A stretch of 64,000 nucleotides of DNA from Nyssa sinensis (Eukaryota > Streptophyta > Magnoliopsida > Cornales > Nyssaceae). The translations under genes were made by a program, and so were the position numbers. Within the stretch, counting starts at the first letter, position 1. Each line of letters begins with the position of its first letter. Location: NCBI GenBank assembly GCA_008638375.1, contig CM018035.1, positions 23,014,307 to 23,078,306 on the forward strand. The letters are read 5' to 3'. The notes beneath the pieces were generated by a model that saw only the letters and a program-made list of their open reading frames with translations, searched no databases and was not told the origin of the DNA. This document shows positions 48,301 through 58,970 of this stretch, piece by piece.

Positions 48301-50370
48301 GAATAAGCCCGAAAAAGTCCTCTTTGAAAGTTATTTTATTGGTCTACATTAATGATTCATTAGTAATCAAGAAAGCTGGAAAAAAAAAAGTCATGTTTAA
48401 AGGCCCAATTGTGGGAAAAATAGAGTTTTTTGGATGCAAAAAAAAGGGTTGGAACTTTCGAAAATTTACGAAATTGTGAAACTAGGCAAGGTACCTCTGT
48501 ATGCCAATCACCACATAGGGGACTGTCGATTGACACACAAAAAGTGTGCTGATCGGGATTTTTTTAGGCTTTCACATGACGTGATTTTCACGTAGGTCTA
48601 TGAGTGTCTTATGGAAAAACTAGGTTTTTCATCTAAACCAGGGTCTAAGGTGAACTAAATGCATGATGTTAGGCTGGGTAATACATGCTTAAGGCTTTCC
48701 TCGACCGAATATATGTTATATACTTCCCATAGGCATTAAGGAAATGGCCATAGTCAAATGGTACAACATTATCCCTTTTCATATACCTCCTATGGCACCA
48801 TCAGAGGTTTTCATAGTAAAGGGATATGGGATCGAGGAGTGGAAGGTTTTTATCGACGACACCTAGCAGTAAGGAGTGAATTAGGGCAACAGCTACCAAC
48901 TATCCTCGGGTTAAGAGGGTATGTAGTTCATAAGCATGTCATTATGTGAAAGTGTGTGCTTGGTATTCCAATTTTCAATTCATCATTCCATGAATTCCAT
49001 ACATCCATTCATCCATTCAAGTAATAAATAAACAAAATAATATATAGGAAATAAGCACACAACAATAACGCAAGCCCTGAGGATGAACACCATAAAGAGT
49101 CTCGCTCTCTAGGTCCCTGGTGGAATCACCACTTTGAGTGCAGTGTGCTAGGAAAGAAAAACCCCATGGTTGTCCACTCCCTCTAGGTGAGAGAGGAACA
49201 CCATCTTTTCGAGTTGGGGTGCATGTGAATATAGAAATGAGTCACCAGCTTGTTTTAGCTAATAACAAGTAAACCTGATACAACTCATGGAGAATACATG
49301 TAAAGCAAATAAAAAAAAATTAAGAAATTACAATGCTTTGGTCCTAATTAAATTCTAAACCCATTGACATAAGTCACAAAATAAACCAAACTAGTCTACA
49401 ATAAATAAGATTTTTTTTTTACTTCGGGAGCTAAGGTACGAGATGGGAATGAGTTAGGCACCCATCTCGCCCAGTCCGAATAGACTGGCCTTTAATGTTC
49501 ATTCACAAGGCTTATATTGCATGACATGAAATAAAAGAGCGAAAAAGAGAATAATAATGATTGTATGAATAAATAAAATAAACAAAATACATAAAGTAAA
49601 TAAGATAAAGGGAAATAGTAAACTCGAGCCTATGAGGTATCATACGTATTCGTTCAAATAACGGAATTAGAGCCAACATAGTTCTTCGATTCAATTAATT
49701 TTATCAAGAATAATAGGATCAATTGAATTGGAAAAACGGAAAAAAAAAAAAAAAGAAAAAAGAAAAAAAAAGAAAGAAAGAGCTTAAGGATCATACTTGA
49801 TTATTTGTAGCTAATCAATCAAGGCTTTGACTTGAACTCCTTGAATACGGATCATTAGTTATGCAGAACTTCATCTTGAATGGAGTAGAACTCTTGCTTG
49901 TGTAGAAAAAGGTTTCAAAAAATATGGAAAAGAAATATAAAGAGAGAGAATCATTGCAGCAGCACTCTGACTCCTAAATTTTTGTCCTTTATTATGGTGG
50001 CTCGGGGCTTTATTTATAGGCAATGTAAAGAGGTTTGATCCAAGGGTCCATAATGAATCCTATGGATGGAGGGCCTATATTAATGCTTAATAAGCAAGCA
50101 AACAAGATTTAGAAAGTTTATTGTACACAAATAAAGGCAAATCCCTTAAAACAATGGAGGTTACTAAGGAAACTCCCTTGAGACAAGAAATGGATAAAAA
50201 TAGACAAGTTTTTTGTGTACACCTATATTTACTACATCGCCTTTAATTCAATGGAGAATTTAGAGACATCTTAATTACAAAAATGCCACTAAAGCATTAA
50301 AAGTCAAAATTGTCCTTAAAGAATAAAATTGCCAAATTAACCTTATATGGGTAAAATGGCATGAAAATTA
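48301..50370. other. Unassigned stretch
   Basis: No convincing gene. Parts such as 49435-49500 (a motif like GGCACCCATCTCGCCC) have the look of retrotransposon LTR or leader sequence. I could not find paired ends or a target duplication. A long A-rich run lies at 49738-49783. Confidence 0.3.
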
Positions 50371-50633
50371 TATGTACGCCTTCAGATGACCAAAATAACC
50401 TATAGGGGATAGGATTATGCTAAAATTACCAAAGTGCCCTCCAAAGGGCAAAATGACACCAATACTACAAAAATACACCTAGAAAGTGGAAAACCTATAG
50501 AAGTTATCGAATTACCCTTAATACTAGAGAAATACTAGAAATTACCAAATTATCCTTAATGGTCAAAGATGTGCATAATGACTTAAATACCCTTAAGGGC
50601 CCTAATATACCAAATGACTAAAATTTCCTTAGT

Positions 50634-50850
50634 GGGCATAATGATCAAAATGCCGCTAATAGGCGAATTGATCGAAATGCCCTCGGTGGGCATTATAACC
50701 GAAATGTCCCTAATGGGAAAAATAACCAAAACCCTTGGTGGGCCAAATGACCAAAGTGCCTTCGGTGGGCATAATGATCGAAATGCCCCGGATGGGCAAA
50801 ATGACCAAAATGCCCTTGGTGGGCATAATGACCGAAATGCCCTTGATAGG
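50634..50850. repeat. 27-bp minisatellite
   Basis: About eight units of the type GGGCATAATGACCGAAATGCC plus six bases, period 25-28 and mostly 27, with substitutions. Weaker related units extend left to about 50370. Because 27 is a multiple of three, short repetitive peptides open in several frames; I do not regard them as genes. Confidence 0.85.
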
Positions 50851-51229
50851 AAAATTTAAAATTACTAAAATACTCCTAAATTGGACATATTGTAGTAAAC
50901 TCCCAACAATGGCAAGACTTAACCCTATACAATCAAATGTCTCAAAATGAGGTGTGTACACCAGCTTCTAATTTGGAGTATTGCGAATGAGCTGATTGAC
51001 TTGCCTATAATAAGTGGAATAAAGCGAAAGGTCTGCTTGGGGATTCTACATGGTGGCACTCGTGTTGTTTTATTTACTAATTACCCTGCTAAGGTAGTTT
51101 GGTCTTTTAACGCTAACTTGTGACGAGTGTCAGCTCTAGGTTTGCGAGTCGATTTTATGCTAGTACATATGTATTTATTCTATGTTTATACACACATATA
51201 TATATATATATCATTTTCTTTTTCTATTT
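50851..51229. other. Unassigned stretch before copia H
   Basis: No gene, paired repeat or terminus is seen. A (TA)n run lies at about 51193-51210. Confidence 0.3.
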
Positions 51230-51577
51230 CAACATTTTCACTATCATCTTTTATTATCATATTCTCCTTCGATTTCCTTATCAAAATCAGTAGAAGTGAC
51301 TAAACCAAATTCACTTACTTTCGAATTAGAGACATCGAATTTATCATCATCCTAAGTTTCTACAAATGCTTCTATTGTACATTTTCCCTTGTTTCTTGGG
51401 GCATTGCAATGGGTGGAGTTATGTTCGTATTGATGAAAATTGTAGAATTTTCTTATTAATTTCTTCTTCACCTCTTGGTTTTGTTACCTTTTTTCCTCTA
51501 TCATTTTAACTATTTCTTCTTATAGTATTTATTTGTTAAAGAAATCTTTTAAATCTCCTTGTCAAAAGAGCTATATC

Positions 51578-54360
51578 TGTAGAAATCTGAAAAATTAGGG
51601 TAAATTTTTTGTTTTTACTAGTAGGGCATTATTCATGCACTATTTGACGGTAGGGCGCTATACATGCATCATTTAGGCATAAGTCATGTTTAGGAGCATA
51701 ATTTGAGTATGAAATAGAAGGAAAAACATGCTTATAATGTTAAAATACACCTCATGTGAGAATTTGAGCCTAATTAAAAATAGTTTGAAAAATTGGACCA
51801 AAAAGGCATCCCGGGTGGCCCAGGTAGAACCGGCCAAACCTGCCCGTAGGAAAAAATAGATTTTTTGAAAGATTTTCATTTAAAAAAAATTTAAGAACTT
51901 TGGCTAAAGAAAAATGTCGAATTGAGGCATTTCGGGACGGGTTGTAGTGTAATGGGGTCTCGGACTCATTAAGGGCAAAAAGGTCTTTTCACCCCTTTGC
52001 CCCTTTAGTATAAATATAGCCCCTTAGAGATAAAAATCTCAAAATGTGGTCTGAGAAGAAGCAGCAACTCTTGCATAGAGAGAAAAGTGAAGAAAACCCA
52101 TGGTTTTCCAAGTTTCAAGCCACCAAAACGCATCTCTAGGCTAGGATTTTCACAAGGCTTCCTTCTAGGAAGTTGTTCCCCACATTAAGAGCTACATTCT
52201 CACCAATTTGTTTGGCTGCACAGTGAACACAACTCCCTTGGGTTGAAAAAAACCCTTTTAGGTATGATATCTTGCTAAGTAAAGAATAAGGTTAAGTTTA
52301 GGAGTGTTTTATATGTTAATTGAGTGATTTATATGTTTACTTATTGTTAGAAAGTCACTTAGGATGTAGTTGCTTTGAAAAAACAAGAGTTAACAATTTA
52401 TAGACTTGTGTGCTCTTTGAGAATTTTTCAAAATGATGAACATGTAACTTGAAGATATGTTTGGTTCATTACATTGTGGATTATGTTCACGTGAATAGAC
52501 CTTGTGTTTTGGAAGATATGATTGGTTAATACATTAATGCTTTGTGTAATTATGTGTTCTTTGAGAATTGGTAATATAGTGAGCATGTGTTTAAATTGAT
52601 TGTATATAGCATATGTTCATGTGGAAGAAGTTGTGTGGTTTGAAAGTTAGAATTTACTTTATGGATGATGCATGATTTAAGGTGTATACCATGTATTTGA
52701 TAAAATGCCTCTTTGAGATTGCATAGGAAAATCAAGGCATATTGGCATGGTATGAACCTTTGGAAACATAGTGTGGGTTGAGCACTTTGATGCTATGCAT
52801 TATGAGGGTATAGATCCTGTGGTGAAAAACTCAAAATTGGTTATGGTACTTGTGATCCAACGGGGACGGATCGTGAAGCAAGACATAAGATTGGTACTCG
52901 TGTCTAACGAGGAAGGGCCGTGAAGCGAGACATGGGTGTGACATAGAGTTGCATGTGTATGTCATGCATACTGCCATTGCATAGCATTGAGGGATTAGAA
53001 GGCTATAGCTTATAACTGTATACTTGCATATGCCACGTCTTAACCTTGTTCCTTGCATTAGCATTATGTCATACCAGTAGTTGAGCTGATCCCTCATGGG
53101 ATATCATATTACAGATGAGGCTCCCGATACTTGAGACTTGAGGAAGTCTTGAAGAATGGAGGGGACATGGACCATGAAGGATATTTGATCTTAGGGCATA
53201 ATTTTTGAGTTGTATGAGGGCATAAGCCCAAAGATATATGTAATGAATTTGTAAAAATCTTGTATATTATGAATACAATGGGCAAGGCTCTATATTTGTA
53301 ATGAACGTGAGGTTATGACATTTTAAATTTCAAGCATATGTGTATGTATGGAGGATTGTATATTTTAAATAATGTATAGATGTTTAGTTGGATCAAAGGA
53401 TATATTTGGTTGCTAATTTGAGAAATGATAGGCTGTGTTGTGAAAAAATTAGGTGGAAAAGGCTTAGAAAATAAAGGAAACTATGCTAAGATTTTATGAA
53501 ATTAAAAGGTTAATTAGATGTGTAAAACACCCTAAATTATAGGTGGAAAAAGTGCCAAAAAGTGGGGGTTTAAAAACCTTAAATAAATAGGCTAAAAATA
53601 GAGAAAAAGTAGCCTTCAAAACTTTGAAAAAAAATTTAGAAAATAGAGAAAATTAGTTGTTGGACAGAGAAATTCAGCTGTAGTAAATACACTATTGCTA
53701 CAGTGCACCTATAGCAGTGCCCTAGATCAGCATCCTGACATGCCCCAGCCCCTTGCCCGTGCACCCCAGCCTGCCCTGCTCACCTGCTAGCCGCCCTCAT
53801 GGGCGTGCACCCACGCCTGTTGCTTGATAGCCCATAGCACCTAGCCCTGACACCCCTCCTAACACCTACCCTTGGCCACCTTTTTGAGTCATGTTTGACC
53901 ACTTTTTTGAGTCATGTTTTGCCGCCCTTTTGGGCCATTTTTGGTCACCTTTTTGGGTCATGTTTGACCACCTAATTGGGCCATTCTTATGGGCCATGTT
54001 TGGCCATTTCCTTAGACTACCTTAGGTAGAATTTTTGACCTATTCTTGTCCTATGTTTTAGGGCACTTGGGACCCATTTGGGCCATTGTCCCAAGGTACA
54101 CTTAGAAGGATTTTTGGGTTATTTTGGAGGCCAATTTTGAACATGACTTAGACTTATTTTGACTATTGATTGGGAGGGATGTTTGAGTGACATTAGGAGA
54201 TCATTTTGGTTAACTTTAATAGCAAGTTTTCATTTCAAATCTTGGAGAAACATGGGGGAACTAAATGCATAATCAAATAAATCCATCTTAATGGTCTTTC
54301 ATTTTTTTTCTTATTTTATTTCACTCACTCCTCGGGTTTGTGAAAATTCGGGGCATGACA
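51578..54360 (+). mobile_element. Solo LTR F nested in copia H
   Basis: The ends are TGTAGAAATC (51578) and GGGGCATGACA (54360). The exact target duplication ATATC is at 51573-51577 and 54361-54365. Copia gag sequence continues on both sides. Length 2783 bp, no genes. A possible leader intron has donor TTTTAG|GTATGA (52262) and acceptor CATATTACAG|AT (53114). Confidence 0.93.
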
Positions 54361-55148
54361 ATATCTCCTTATTTTTTTCATTCTCGAATTGTGCTTTATT
54401 TTCTTGTGTTGAAGCTTGGAATGCAATTCCCTTTTTGGGCTTGTCTTCTTCTTTATCTTCAAGAACTATTTCATGAATGATGACTGATCTAAGAAGTTGT
54501 TCTAAAGTCATCTTTCGTAAATATTTTGCTTCCTCTATTGTCATAACCTTAGGTCTCCATTTCTTTGGTAAAGTCTACAAAATTTTTCTAATTTGCTCTA
54601 TACTAGAAATTGATCTACCAAGAGAGGTTGGCCCATTTACAATATCAATAAAATGAGTTTACACATCTACAATATTTTCTTCTAGTTTCATTTTGAAAAA
54701 TTCATACTTATGTAGGAGGGCACTAATCTTAGAGTCTTTAACTTGATTAGTTCCTTCATTGGTCACTTGCAAAGTGTCCTAAATTTCCTTTGTTGTTTCA
54801 CAAATGGAAACTCTATTTCATTCTTCATTCCTAAACCACAAAATAAAGTATTGATAGCTCTAACATTTAAACAAATTTTTTCTCTTTTTCATCCCACTTT
54901 TCTTTAGGTTTGGAAACACTTACCCTTCCTAAAACAGTGGTTGAAGGATCATTCCCATTTTTTACTATATCCCAAAGCTCAAAGCTAATCGATTGGATAT
55001 AGATTCTCATTCATGCTTTCCAATAATTATAGTTATTGCCATTGAGCCATGGAGTCCATGATGTAGATTGACCTTCGCTATGAACTGACATTGAAAAGGT
55101 TATCATTTGAATCTCCTTCGAGTTGTTACGCTTCAAAATAAAGGACTA

Positions 55149-55160
55149 AGCTCTAATACT
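55149..55160 (-). other. Degenerate primer binding site of copia H
   Basis: The minus strand reads AGTATTAGAGCT, two changes from TGGTATCAGAGC. It comes just after a possible LTR end TTTTCA (55164). Confidence 0.55.
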
Positions 55161-55163
55161 AAT

Positions 55164-56240
55164 TGAAAATCCAACCTATAAGGTGTGAATAAGTTGTACC
55201 CCTAATTTTTCTTTAAATCTTTTGAAGCTTCTAGAGAAAAAGAGTGAGCAAACTAGTAAACACCATATTTATAATGGTTCGAGTTTTAACAATGGTCTAC
55301 ATCCACTCTTAGGTGATGATCCCATAATCTAATCACCCGGAATCCACTATAACTCTTGATTTGGTGAAAGCTTCATTGTTTATAATCTTTTATGCTTTCC
55401 ATGATCTCATTTACCTTGATACAATCAACTGGTTTATCTGGAGCTGGTCTCTACAATCACTACACTATGTGTAGAGTAATTACAAAAGAAAGAGAACCCT
55501 CTAAATAGGGTAGATACAACAATAAATACAAGAAGAGAGTTAGTGATTATAATAAATAGAAAGATGAAGAATAAATTCACCATTCTTAACTCTCACAAGT
55601 GAAAGTTGGAGATTTTGAGAGACTTAAGTTGACATTTGAGATCTTTACAATGATTCCATGAACCTTCAAAAAATTTTTGAAGTTTCAAAAATTTCTTGAA
55701 GTGTATATATAATGCTCTAAAAAGTTCTGTAGAAAATAAGCTCATTTGAAATGTTTAATGGATAGTCAATTGGTTTAACAACTAGTTTGACTAGGCATTG
55801 AATGTTTGCTCCTAGTGCCGGTTGTGTATGGCTTTTGTTCTTAAGTGATGCTATTAGATTAACTCATAGCCGACATTCGGACCCAAAGCCAGTCCCAGAG
55901 CCACTTGAGTGATGCTACCAGATTATAGAGCTTATGTTCCCTTGAGTCTTTCCAAGTGGTTTAACGGTTGTCTAGTTCCAAAGTCGGTATTAAGATTGTT
56001 GGCCATTGGAATTGTTACAATTTGGGCCTTTGAGTTATTTGGTCATCCAAAGAGTCATTAGTGGACGTCACCCATGAGGAACCAGAGGCCTGGTCCCACG
56101 ATCCCCTCCATAGAGGATTTGAAGTGCTTATTGGAACTTGAGAGATGTTCTTTGATTATCCTTAACCGGTAATTCAGTATGAAATTTGGTCCCATGTTTC
56201 GGTTGTCTTTAGCCATTGTCTTTGCATATATCTGTTCTTG
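55164..56240 (-). repeat. Probable 5' LTR of copia H (right end not fixed)
   Basis: It follows the primer site. It has features of long copia LTRs, such as CAATGGTCTACATCCACTCT and ACACTATGTGTAGAG in plus orientation. The matching 3' LTR is not in the window, so the outer end is a guess. Confidence 0.4.
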
Positions 56241-57060
56241 AACTTAGAGAAAATGAAGTCGAAAGGCCATATTAGCAATGTTTTATATTCAAGGAAATTC
56301 AAAGCTTATTTATCCCAAAATCAAAATAATCAAAATTTATCTTTCCTCAACAATTACTTCTTTTTTTCTTCACTCACACATTGGTGCACCATCTCCAATG
56401 TCCATCCACTCATAGGCCATCTCTACGATCCATAGTAAGGTTTACGTCACATCTATAATTTATTTCATGAGTAAACTCCTTAACTCCATACAAATTACAT
56501 GAACAAAATATCCTTAGAATAACTTTCAAAACCCTCCAAATCAAATAGTATTAAACCAAACATGACTCTATTAATTCGTAAGTAAATTTAGGTTCTATAA
56601 ATACAAACCTAAAAAATGACACAAATCATAACTTTTTTTCCTTTCTAAGTATCCAATAATACATGATAACACACGTACCAACATTGATTTTAAAGGCCAT
56701 GTGTATAAGAGAATAAGTACTTCTTCTGTTGTATTTTTGAATTTTTATCTATTATAATCCCTAATCTTTAATCCTCATCTCCATCCAACATCAATGCTAC
56801 AATTTTAAAATTTGCACCTCAAATGACATGCAATGATATAATGACACATTAGTAGCATGTCATTTGGTATAGAAATTTGTGATACAAATTTGTGAAGTGC
56901 AACAATATTTCTAGTAAAAGACCCATTCTTATATGCATATTGGAATTGATCTTTTATTTAGAAATTACATTTCAAGTTTCTCTTTTATATAGTATACTTG
57001 ACTTTTCCATATTTGAACACAAGTCGGTACAATGTTTAATAAATCTGCTTCTTGTTTTCA
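56241..57060. other. AT-rich stretch upstream of the resistance pseudogene
   Basis: No gene or repeat is seen. It may hold the old promoter or first intron of the CNL gene; an acceptor-like TTGTTTTCAG ends at 57061. Confidence 0.3.
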
Positions 57061-57597
57061 GTTGCTATGGAAGTAATTGAGCCAATTACCAGCATATGTA
57101 GTTGTTTTTGTCCAACAAATGTTTTAAAAGATTATGTTCTCCAGAAGTGCAAGCATTTTAAAAACCCAAGAGAAATGACGAAGAAACTTAGAAATAAAAT
57201 AGAAGAGTTAAATTCCCTCGTGGAAGGCATAAATATAAAACTCAACAGAGCCCGCATGGAACATAGCTGAAAATAACCTATTGCACAAGTGAAATTATGC
57301 CTTGAAAAAGTTCAAACACTTGACACCCATAAAGTGCTTGACTTGGTAGAAAAATCTAGGCAAGAGAAAAGATGCTTTGTGGAGGTTTCCCAAATTATTA
57401 TTCACAACTAAAGCTAGGAGAGCTTGTTGAAAATAAAATCATTGAGGTCACTAAGCTTTAACAACTGAAGGATCCTTGAAAGAAATATGGAATAACATTT
57501 AAGCAGATGAAGTTGGACGGATTGGTGTTTACGAAATAGGAGGAGTGGGTAAAACAACTATCATGAAAGAAATTTATAACCAACTCATAGAACCAAA

Positions 57598-57602
<5 letters not shown>

Positions 57603-57632
<30 letters not shown>
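57603..57632. repeat. (GA)n microsatellite within the NB-ARC coding region
   Basis: An uninterrupted GA run of about 28-30 bases lies between the P-loop and the next recognisable NB-ARC sequence. It probably adds a frameshift. Confidence 0.95.
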
Positions 57633-57634
<2 letters not shown>

Positions 57635-57973
57635 AAAAGATCTTCTCGGTCAAGATATCAAAAGAGTCAACGTTGAGAAATGCAAGGGGTTATTACTAAA
57701 GGCATTGGTTTGAAGCACTTTCTAATGAACAAGACATAATGAAAAGGACAGGTATATTATTAGATGCACTAAAGAAGATGAAGAGGTTTGTGCTCATTTT
57801 AGATGATTTTTGGGTTGGGTTTTCTTTAGAAGAAATTGGAATTCCAGCCGCCATAAAAGATAATGGGTGCAAGCTAATATTGACTACTAGGTCATTAAAT
57901 GTTTGTCGACATATTGAGACAGAGAAAGAAGTCCAAGTCCAAATACTTTTTGATAAAGAATCAGGGGACATGT

Positions 57974-58166
57974 TGTTGAGATTTTTATTTTTATTGTAAT
58001 TGATTCTTGTAGATTATCTTTCTATTTTTAGATTGATTATGGGAATCATGTCCCAAGATTTGTAGGAGTCAATCCCGTGATTTGTGGGAATCCTTGCTAT
58101 ATAATCATGTACATACTTTGTGTAATGATGTGAATGAAAAAGAGAATTTTTCTCTGTATTTTAAGT
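57974..58166 (+). repeat. 5' LTR of copia J
   Basis: It starts TGTTGAGATTTTT and ends TTTTAAGT, directly followed by the primer site. The 3' end is GT rather than the usual CA. Confidence 0.9.
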
Positions 58167-58182
58167 TGGTATCAGAGCCAGG
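58167..58182 (+). other. Primer binding site of copia J
   Basis: TGGTATCAGAGCCAGG is an exact initiator tRNA-Met complement over the first 12 bases. Confidence 0.95.
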
Positions 58183-58439
58183 TTCACGCTCTGCGACCTT
58201 CATCCGCATCGAAGAGAGTCTTGAATAAAGCTTCTCTATTTTGAACAGAGTCTCCGACTCTGAAAATAGTTGAATCTCGTTACTGCAGTGACCACTAGTA
58301 ACCAATCACCGCACTGCCCCCTACTGTTGTTTAAGCTCAATAACATTTTCAGCCATCAAGATTTATTGCTACCGCACTATCGCAATTGTTCTCGAAGACT
58401 AAGCACGATCGGCTAATTTAACGGCATCTAACAAGGACT

Positions 58440-58770
58440 ACAACTTCCCACCAAAATTTCTTTTCTTATCCATGAGAAAAAGGAACCTGATCTTGCCCTG
58501 TGCATTAGAAGCATTGGAGATTAACTCCCTCAAGAAAATATCTTTGTTGTTGTAAAGGGAGTTGATAATGATGTCCATAAGCCGAGAGACCTCAGCTTGA
58601 AACTCGAACTTCGCAGCATTATTACGAAATGATCTCTTTAAGATTAACTCAGCTTCCCTTTTAACAACATTAGAATTGGTGGATAAACCATTTGAAATAG
58701 CACCGATCTTTTCTTCTACCTTTGGTGGATTTACCATTTCATCAGAATCATTTTGCGCATTTGCGTTCAA
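58440..58770 (-). pseudogene. Captured ER-type HSP90 (endoplasmin/GRP94-like) fragment in the copia J leader, antisense
   Basis: The minus strand reads [20 protein letters not shown], a degenerate linker ([12 protein letters not shown]), [20 protein letters not shown] and [20 protein letters not shown]. The start of the HSP90 ATPase domain is unmistakable; the preceding acidic PPKVEEK region points to the ER form. About 100 codons, without stops, antisense to the element and between PBS and gag. A further 160 bp (58771-58935) continues the open reading with an unidentified Gly/Ser-rich segment ([18 protein letters not shown]). No introns are visible within the fragment, consistent with capture from spliced RNA. 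Confidence 0.85.
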
Positions 58771-58970
58771 CTTCCCACCGACCCACTCAAAATCACTCTT
58801 GCTACCGCTGCCTGTGCCGCCTTTACTAGAATTTGCTCAAAATTTATTTGGAGGTTGACCACCTATATTTGTGGTCTGTGGTCTAATCGTATATTTCCAA
58901 AGCTCTTGTGAACTAGAGCCCGTCTTCAAATTTTTTGAAACTACAAAATTGAACCAAACCCAGAACAACT

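Larger units (their letters stand above)
51230..55163 (-). pseudogene. Gag of minus-strand copia element H, split by LTR F
   Basis: Right part (55163-54366): FWRMRIYIQSI, WDIVKNG, EKWDEKEKICLNVRAIN, a tract around LLHKYEFFKMKLEEN, and MTIEEAKYLRKMTLEQLLRS, matching the UBN2-type copia gag. Left part (51572-51230): a degenerate zinc knuckle (FYNFHQYEHNSTHC, first Cys positions lost) and an acidic tail. No protease, integrase or RT follows, so pol is deleted or beyond recognition. Stops are scattered. A primer-site-like sequence follows at 55149-55160. Confidence 0.8.

Noticed and set aside
48945..50960. Possible LTR with TGTG...GTACA ends
   Set aside because: The flanking 5-mers do not match and no second copy is in the window.
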